Shown piece after piece: positions 7,322 through 11,995 of a stretch of DNA of 11,995 bases. The position numbers and the translations under genes are program-made. Source of the stretch: Sulfurimonadaceae bacterium. GTDB lineage: Bacteria; Campylobacterota; Campylobacteria; Campylobacterales; Sulfurimonadaceae. Within the stretch, counting starts at the first letter, position 1, and each line of letters opens with the position of its first letter. The stretch spans positions 1-11,995 of the forward strand of contig JAQUCZ010000014.1 in the NCBI GenBank assembly GCA_028685945.1, in the 5' to 3' direction. The notes beneath the pieces are model-generated. The model saw nothing but the letters and a program-made list of their open reading frames with translations, searched no databases and was not told where the DNA came from.

Positions 7322-9115
7322 TTATTTGTTATACGCCTTGATGTCACGTAGAAGGTAGTGGAGGTGTTTTTCGTATTCCTCTGCGAGTGTTAGATAGCTT
7401 TTTTCCTGCGTATCGGCAAGCGCATCTTTGAGGTCGTGTGCGATAGCGTTGAGGTTTTTGGCTCCGATATTGGAGGTGATCCCTACGATATCCAAAAGGA
7501 GTTTATCCGCTTTTGGCATGTCGCCGCTTGCAAGGTAGGCGTGGATCTTCTCTGCCGAATCGGAGTAGGTCGTGAGAAACTCGTTGAGTATCTCTTTGTA
7601 AAAACCTTCATCCCCGCCGCAGATGTTTAACCCCTCGTCTCCGTTGAGTTCGTTGGTCATAATCACTTCGATATATTCATCGGAGCTTTCCGTTTCTTCC
7701 CCCTCCCAGTACGCATAAAGGATATCGTAGAGCGAATCCATCTTGAGAGGTTTTTCAAGGTGTTCCTCCATCCCTGCCGCTTGCATTTTTTTGATATCGT
7801 CAGCCGCAGTGTCCCCGCTGAGTGCTACGACGAGAATATGGTCGTAGTCGGGGTTTGCACGGATTTTACGCGTCGCCTCGAATCCGTCGATGCGTGGCAT
7901 GTGCGCATCCATGAGGATGAGCGTAAAGTTGCTGTCTTTTTTGAGAATATCAAGAGCTTCTTTTCCGTCGTCTGCGATAACGATCTCGATTCCCGTATCG
8001 GCTAAGAGTCCGCTGATAACCTTTTGGTTGATGAGATTGTCCTCGGCTACGAGAATACGCATCCCCGTAAACTCTTTAAAGTTTTGTTTGGTTATCTTGG
8101 CATGCGGGGGAACTTCCCGTTTTTTTCTTCTGGTTTTTTTAGGTTGTTGCTCTTGCTGTGGCGGTGTTGTCTCGACGACGCCGAAGCTTCCCTCCTCTTT
8201 GCCTCCGAACGTTTCGGTATGCTCTTCTGCTAGTACCGCTTGATCCATGGGAATCGTTTCTTGCGTAACGATCTCTTCGTTTTGTGCAACGACATCGGCT
8301 GTCTCTTTTGATGCTACTTGCGGAGTTTCTTGCCGCGGCGTTTGTTTCTCCGTGCCGTTTGGCGTCTCTTGTTCCTCTGCATCGTATTCGTCGACTACGA
8401 TCTCTTGGAGAGGGTTGTTTTCCTCTTTTTTGTATTTTGATTTTTTAATCAAAAAATACGCAACGATTGCGATTAAAATCGCGATCAATGCGATGATTTC
8501 AAACATAAATTCCCCTACCACGCTACTCTCCTTTTTAGAACTCGTCTCTTGAGTGTTTTGTTTCGTTGTTTGTGATGTCTGTGTAACTATATCTTCTTTT
8601 TTCTTTTGTGAAGCTATAATTTGTGCCGATTGCGCTTTGGATTCTTCGGTTTTTACGGGAAGCTCTTCGAGAGAGGGTTCTTTAACCAAAATGGGGTCTT
8701 CCCCTAGATAAACCTCTTCGTTCGTATCGACGATTTTCGGTGCAACGGTTTTGGCAGGTGCTACTACGGTGCTATTTTGGGCTAGCGTGCTCTTTTTGTG
8801 AGAGCCTTCGGTGAGGGGGAGCACATAGGTTCCGTCGTAGCGCACAATCAGTTTGCTCAGAGCAAAGCGCTCCAAAACAACATCGTCGAAAGGCTCTAAA
8901 GCAACGATGTAGTATTTTCCGTATTCTAGGACGTTTGTCGTAAGCTTGTTGCTTGTGACAAAAAGCCGGAAGTTTGCATCTTCGCCGATGAAGTTTTGCA
9001 ACTCTTTTTCTGCGTTATGGGCGTTGCGCTCACTCGAGTAAGTGCCGATAACAAGGCGACTTTGCATGGCATGTACGAAAACAGCGAGGAACGAAAGGAG
9101 TAACAAAAATCTCAT
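7322..9115 (-). CDS. Membrane-anchored SPOR-like / receiver / pseudo-HPt protein
   Basis: A 597-residue protein. Residues 1-16 are a signal peptide (ending VHA). Residues 18-100 resemble a SPOR-like domain (RLVIGTYSSERNAHNAEKELQ), a fold that binds peptidoglycan in other proteins. After a Ser/Thr/Gln/Lys-rich linker, one membrane helix covers about 205-223 and is followed by KKSKYKK, placing the rest in the cytoplasm. A second acidic and Gln/Pro-rich linker leads to a complete receiver domain (352-470) with Glu358/Asp359, phospho-acceptor Asp403, Ser433 and Lys455. The end (about 490-597) is HPt-like, but the position of the phospho-histidine in the usual AHxLKG motif reads LLDIVG, with Leu541 in place of His. 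There is no kinase domain, so an outside kinase must phosphorylate it. It may link an envelope signal to a phosphorelay, but its function is unknown. The minus-strand AAAGAGA near 9120-9127 supports the ATG at 9115. Confidence 0.85.
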   Translation of the reverse strand: MRFLLLLSFLAVFVHAMQSRLVIGTYSSERNAHNAEKELQNFIGEDANFRLFVTSNKLTTNVLEYGKYYIVALEPFDDVVLERFALSKLIVRYDGTYVLPLTEGSHKKSTLAQNSTVVAPAKTVAPKIVDTNEEVYLGEDPILVKEPSLEELPVKTEESKAQSAQIIASQKKKEDIVTQTSQTTKQNTQETSSKKESSVVGEFMFEIIALIAILIAIVAYFLIKKSKYKKEENNPLQEIVVDEYDAEEQETPNGTEKQTPRQETPQVASKETADVVAQNEEIVTQETIPMDQAVLAEEHTETFGGKEEGSFGVVETTPPQQEQQPKKTRRKKREVPPHAKITKQNFKEFTGMRILVAEDNLINQKVISGLLADTGIEIVIADDGKEALDILKKDSNFTLILMDAHMPRIDGFEATRKIRANPDYDHILVVALSGDTAADDIKKMQAAGMEEHLEKPLKMDSLYDILYAYWEGEETESSDEYIEVIMTNELNGDEGLNICGGDEGFYKEILNEFLTTYSDSAEKIHAYLASGDMPKADKLLLDIVGITSNIGAKNLNAIAHDLKDALADTQEKSYLTLAEEYEKHLHYLLRDIKAYNK

Positions 9116-9147
9116 AAAAAGTCTCTTTTTCCGTTAAATTTGCCAAA

Positions 9148-9153
9148 ATCATA
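9148..9153 (-). promoter_or_regulatory. Possible -10 element for the receiver/pseudo-HPt gene
   Basis: The minus strand reads TATGAT at 9153-9148, preceded by TG, about 33 bases upstream of the ATG at 9115. A further minus-strand TATACT lies at 9175-9170. The surrounding 9116-9219 gap is A/T rich and holds divergent promoters. No clear -35 element was seen. Confidence 0.3.
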
Positions 9154-9187
9154 CACTAAGAAAAATTAAAGTATACAAAAATTTATG

Positions 9188-9193
9188 TATAAT
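9188..9193 (+). promoter_or_regulatory. Probable -10 element of the rsmH operon
   Basis: A perfect TATAAT at 9188-9193 lies 26 bases before the GTG start of rsmH and directly follows TG. The upstream sequence TTAAAG at 9166-9171 is a poor -35 with a 16-bp spacer. Transcription would start near 9200 and read rsmH, the FtsL-like gene and the RND gene. Confidence 0.5.
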
Positions 9194-9219
9194 TCCCACA
9201 AAAAAAGAGGTTTTTAACG

Positions 9220-10146
9220 GTGCAGCAGATCCCTCATATTCCCGTTTTGTATCGAGAAGTGATCGAAACTTTCGAAGATATTACAGACGGGGTACTCATC
9301 GACTGTACTATGGGTTACGGCGGGCATACCTCAATGTTGCTTGAAGCCAACCCGAATATCCGCGTGATCGGAATCGACCAAGACAAAACGGCGATCGATT
9401 TTTCGACGCAAAGGCTTGAGAAATTCGGTGAGCGTGTCACGATAAAAAAAGGGCGTTTCTCGAACGTAATCAAAGAGATTCTTAGCGAGTGGGATCCTTC
9501 GCAAATCAAAGGGGTTTTGGCGGATATCGGGGTCTCTTCGCTCCAGCTCGATCAAAAAGATCGGGGGTTTTCGTATGAAAGCGAAACACTCGATATGCGT
9601 ATGGACAAAGAAGCGCCCATAAGTGCCGCAGAGGTGGTGAACGGCTATTCGCAAGCGCAGCTTGAAGAGATTTTGTCTGCATACGGGGAACTAAGAAACG
9701 CCAAAAAAATTGCCTCGTTTATCGTGGCAAACCGCCCGTTTCACAGCGCAAAAGAGCTCTCGGAGAGAACAAAGCACCTTATGCCGCAGGGGAAAAAGAT
9801 CCACCCCGCAACCCTTTTGATGCAGGCGATTCGTATCGAAGTCAACAACGAACTAGGGGAACTCCAATCGCTTTTAAAAACTCTTGAAGACGCCAAATTA
9901 CCGCATGCCAAGATAGCGATCATCTCGTTTCATTCCCTTGAAGATCGGATGGTAAAACAAACTTTTGCCGCATGGGCAAAATCGTGCATTTGTCCCAGCG
10001 AAGCGTTTCGCTGCACCTGCGGCAACAACCATGCACTCGGCAAAATCATCTCTAAAAAACCGATCGTCGCACAAAACGACGAGCTTAAACAAAACCCCCG
10101 CAGCCGCAGTGCGAAGATGAGGGTGTTTCAAACGGAACTTTCATGA
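9220..10146 (+). CDS. rsmH: 16S rRNA (cytosine-1402-N4) methyltransferase
   Basis: A 308-residue protein (also called MraW) that methylates N4 of cytosine 1402 in the ribosomal P site of 16S rRNA using S-adenosylmethionine. The start is HIPVL at residues 6-10; the SAM-binding motif DCTMGYGGH is at 28-36, IGIDQD at 50-55, ADIGVSS at 101-107, RGFS at 115-118, LDMRMD at 124-129, HPATLLMQAIRI at 195-206, ISFHSLEDR at 235-243 and the terminal NPRSRSAKMR at 292-301. The paired CxC motifs at 256-258 and 265-267 are usual for the family. The start codon is GTG at 9220, with AAAGAGG at 9203-9210 as ribosome site and no upstream ATG giving a better fit. In many bacteria this gene opens the division and cell-wall cluster; here it is followed by an FtsL-like gene sharing an ATGA overlap. 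No mraZ is seen upstream. Confidence 0.96.
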   Translation: MQQIPHIPVLYREVIETFEDITDGVLIDCTMGYGGHTSMLLEANPNIRVIGIDQDKTAIDFSTQRLEKFGERVTIKKGRFSNVIKEILSEWDPSQIKGVLADIGVSSLQLDQKDRGFSYESETLDMRMDKEAPISAAEVVNGYSQAQLEEILSAYGELRNAKKIASFIVANRPFHSAKELSERTKHLMPQGKKIHPATLLMQAIRIEVNNELGELQSLLKTLEDAKLPHAKIAIISFHSLEDRMVKQTFAAWAKSCICPSEAFRCTCGNNHALGKIISKKPIVAQNDELKQNPRSRSAKMRVFQTELS

Positions 10147-10421
10147 ACGACAAAAGCCAGCTTCTTGACGAACTTCAAGAACTCAGCGATGCAAAAAAGA
10201 GACTCGATTTTACCTATTTTTTGTACGTGCTTTTTTCTATGGTTCTTATATGCCTGCTTTTTTTCCCGAAGATTTATATTCAGCAGCAGATTTACTTTAA
10301 AAGCAGGGATATTTCGCGGTTAAAAAGCGAATACGACATGCTTAAAGAGGAGAACCAGCTTATTAGCTCCTCCATCGAAGAGATACGCTTTAAAAATCAG
10401 ATTTTGGATACACTTTTTTAG
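10143..10421 (+). CDS. FtsL-like small division membrane protein (putative)
   Basis: A 92-residue bitopic membrane protein. Residues 1-23 are a charged cytoplasmic tail, about 24-42 form one membrane helix, and 55-90 form a predicted periplasmic coiled coil rich in Lys, Glu and Leu. This is the layout of FtsL and DivIC, which bridge early and late divisome proteins. The ATG overlaps the rsmH stop (ATGA at 10143-10146), the position ftsL occupies in many bacteria. Sequence similarity is too low for me to name it firmly, so the call depends on size, topology and position. Confidence 0.65.
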   Translation: MNDKSQLLDELQELSDAKKRLDFTYFLYVLFSMVLICLLFFPKIYIQQQIYFKSRDISRLKSEYDMLKEENQLISSSIEEIRFKNQILDTLF

Positions 10422-10438
10422 ATTTTATCGGAGCAGAT

Positions 10439-11995
10439 ATGATACGCCGCCTTTTAGAGTTTGCAATCGACAAACCGCTTCTTAACCACCTTTTTCTTGC
10501 TTTTATTTTTGCGGCTTCGGTGATGGCGTACGTCAATATCCCCAAAGAGATATTTCCCCCAATGGCTATGGATAAGATAATCATTACAGGTGGGTATGCA
10601 GGGACTTCCGCGGATGTTTTGGACAAAATGGTGGTGCAGACGATCGAGGATGATTTGCAAAACGTAAGCGAGCTTGAGACGGTCGAATCGACGATTAAAA
10701 ACGGTTCGTTTATGATTGAGGCGGATATCAAGCCCGATTCGGACAATATCAGCGTTTTAAACGATGTCAAGGATATCGTGGGCGCGGTGAAGAAAGACCT
10801 TCCCGCCGATATGTCCGAGCCCGTTGCAAAGATCAATACCCATGCGTTTCCTTTGGTGCTCGTGGCGATTGCAGGGGACGTGAGCACACAGGAGCTGCTT
10901 GAAAAAGCCGACGAACTCAAAACCCAGCTGAGCCGTTTTAAGGAGCTGAGTGAAATATCGATCCGCGGGGATGCGGACGAAGAGCTTGTGTTGCGCATAG
11001 ACGAGCAGAAAATTTTGGCGTACGGACTTGATCAAAGTGCGGTGGTGGGCGCGCTTAGAAACATAAGTTCGGTTTTCCCCGTGGGGACGATCAAAGAGCA
11101 GGGGAGCCATCTTTACATCTCTACGTACAACGGCGAAAAAACCAAAGAAGCGCTTGAAGAGAGCGTGATCGGCGTAGGCGGCGTCAAAGTTCGTATCGGC
11201 GATATAGTCGACGTTTCGTTTGAACTCAGCGACAAAACCGAACTTTCCCACTACAACGGGCAACGCAATATTTCGGTAAACGTTTCTAAATCGGAAGATG
11301 GAAACTCGATCGCCCTCGTTAAAGAGATACGCGCACTTTTAAAACAAAACGAAGAGCGCTACCCCCACCTACAATACGAGATTTATACCGATACGTCGGT
11401 GTGGATCAAAAACCGTCTCAACACCGTATTTGCCAATATAATGTTCGGTTTGATGCTCGTGTTTATTTCGATGATGGTGTTTATCAACCGCGGGATCGCT
11501 TTTGTCGTAGCGATCGGTATCCCCGTGAGTTTTATGATCGGCTTGATCGTAAGCGAATTTTTGGGACATTCGCTCAATATGCTCTCGCTTTTGGGCGCTT
11601 TGATCGCTTTGGGGATGCTTGTGGATGAAGCGATCGTCGTCGCGGAGAATATCTACAGACATATGGAACACGGTATGGATCGCAGAGAAGCGGCTATCGT
11701 AGGAGCTGTGGAGATGTTTCCCGCAGTTTTGACCGCAACGCTCACGACCGTTTTTGCATTCTTGCCGATGCTGCTTTTAAGCGGCGAGATGGGGACGTTT
11801 ATTAAGATTATCCCCATTATGATTACGGTGTTGCTGCTCTCCTCCCTTTTTGAAGCGTTCTATTTTCTTCCGCTGCATGCGCACGATTTTTTACGCGTTT
11901 CAAAAAAAGAGACACATGCCAAGAGGCTGTGGCAAAAGCTTTACAAAGGGTACAGCCGTCTGCTCCATTTTTTGTTTCGTCACCGCAACATCTCG
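10439..11995 (+). CDS. RND-family efflux transporter, inner-membrane subunit (partial, 3' end beyond window)
   Basis: The first 519 codons of a resistance-nodulation-division transporter (AcrB/MexB-like hydrophobic and amphiphilic efflux type); full members have about 1000 residues. The first helix is at about 15-33, a periplasmic porter region at 40-325 includes GGYAGTSADVLDKMV (51-65), and further helices fall near 333-350, 354-372, 378-402, 430-448 and 456-478. The helix-4 motif reads LVDEAIVVAEN (394-404): the first proton-relay Asp of AcrB is kept (Asp396) but the second is Glu397. FLPMLLLSGEMG at 441-452 is also typical. The ATG at 10439 has GGAG at 10430-10433, and the gene begins 17 bases after the FtsL-like stop, so it is probably in the same transcript. 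No membrane-fusion partner is visible upstream. Substrate is unknown. Confidence 0.88.
   Translation, partial: MIRRLLEFAIDKPLLNHLFLAFIFAASVMAYVNIPKEIFPPMAMDKIIITGGYAGTSADVLDKMVVQTIEDDLQNVSELETVESTIKNGSFMIEADIKPDSDNISVLNDVKDIVGAVKKDLPADMSEPVAKINTHAFPLVLVAIAGDVSTQELLEKADELKTQLSRFKELSEISIRGDADEELVLRIDEQKILAYGLDQSAVVGALRNISSVFPVGTIKEQGSHLYISTYNGEKTKEALEESVIGVGGVKVRIGDIVDVSFELSDKTELSHYNGQRNISVNVSKSEDGNSIALVKEIRALLKQNEERYPHLQYEIYTDTSVWIKNRLNTVFANIMFGLMLVFISMMVFINRGIAFVVAIGIPVSFMIGLIVSEFLGHSLNMLSLLGALIALGMLVDEAIVVAENIYRHMEHGMDRREAAIVGAVEMFPAVLTATLTTVFAFLPMLLLSGEMGTFIKIIPIMITVLLLSSLFEAFYFLPLHAHDFLRVSKKETHAKRLWQKLYKGYSRLLHFLFRHRNIS

Noticed and set aside
7108..7347. Minus-strand ORF of 79 residues containing VIPDLIRN
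   Set aside because: It is a read-through of the intergenic repeat and the antisense of proA, a common spurious call.
9131..9220. Inverted CCGTTAAA (9131-9138) and TTTAACGG (9213-9220) flanking the divergent promoters
   Set aside because: Eight bases at 74-base spacing in A/T-rich DNA is weak, and the second arm overlaps the rsmH start; no support for an operator.

Overview
The window looks like chromosomal DNA of a free-living, probably sulfur-oxidising member of the Campylobacterota (Sulfurimonas, Sulfuricurvum or Sulfurovum type). This is inferred from protein style only: a ProB without its RNA-binding-like PUA domain, a PAS-rich c-di-GMP protein, a rsmH followed by a tiny FtsL-like gene, a periplasmic sulfurtransferase, and moderate base composition by eye. 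No RNA gene, CRISPR array, phage gene or insertion sequence was found. Every gene fully inside the window looks intact. The last gene runs off the right edge.

Layout. (1) 1-2328, plus strand: an exported two-domain rhodanese-like sulfurtransferase, then an 11-bp-stem hairpin, then a type II NADH dehydrogenase-like flavoprotein. (2) 2333-5181, minus strand: proC, followed downstream by a PAS-PAS-GGDEF-EAL protein that meets the flavoprotein gene tail to tail with only 4 bp between them. (3) 5252-7266, plus strand: proB and proA, overlapping by one base. They diverge from proC across a 70-bp intergenic region with a dyad that overlaps promoter-like elements for both directions. Together proB, proA and proC encode the whole glutamate-to-proline pathway. 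(4) 7267-7321: a short block of the dispersed type often found between bacterial genes, located between convergent genes. (5) 7322-9115, minus strand: a membrane-anchored protein with an exported SPOR-like part, one membrane helix, a receiver domain and an HPt-like domain lacking its phospho-accepting histidine. (6) 9220-11995, plus strand: rsmH (16S rRNA methyltransferase), a 92-residue FtsL-like membrane protein and the first 519 codons of an RND-family transporter, tightly packed as one likely operon.

The most unusual signal is not a gene. The 9-base word CATGCCAAG occurs six times on the two strands (about 0.09 expected at random), three times as the exact 12-mer ACATGCCAAGAG. Two copies face each other to form the hairpin at 995-1019. 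Single copies sit in genes in different reading frames, all on the coding strand. An over-represented word that is also used as an inverted pair at a gene end resembles the DNA uptake sequences of Neisseria and Haemophilus, but this is a hypothesis that needs a genome-wide count. A second notable item is the receiver plus pseudo-HPt membrane protein.
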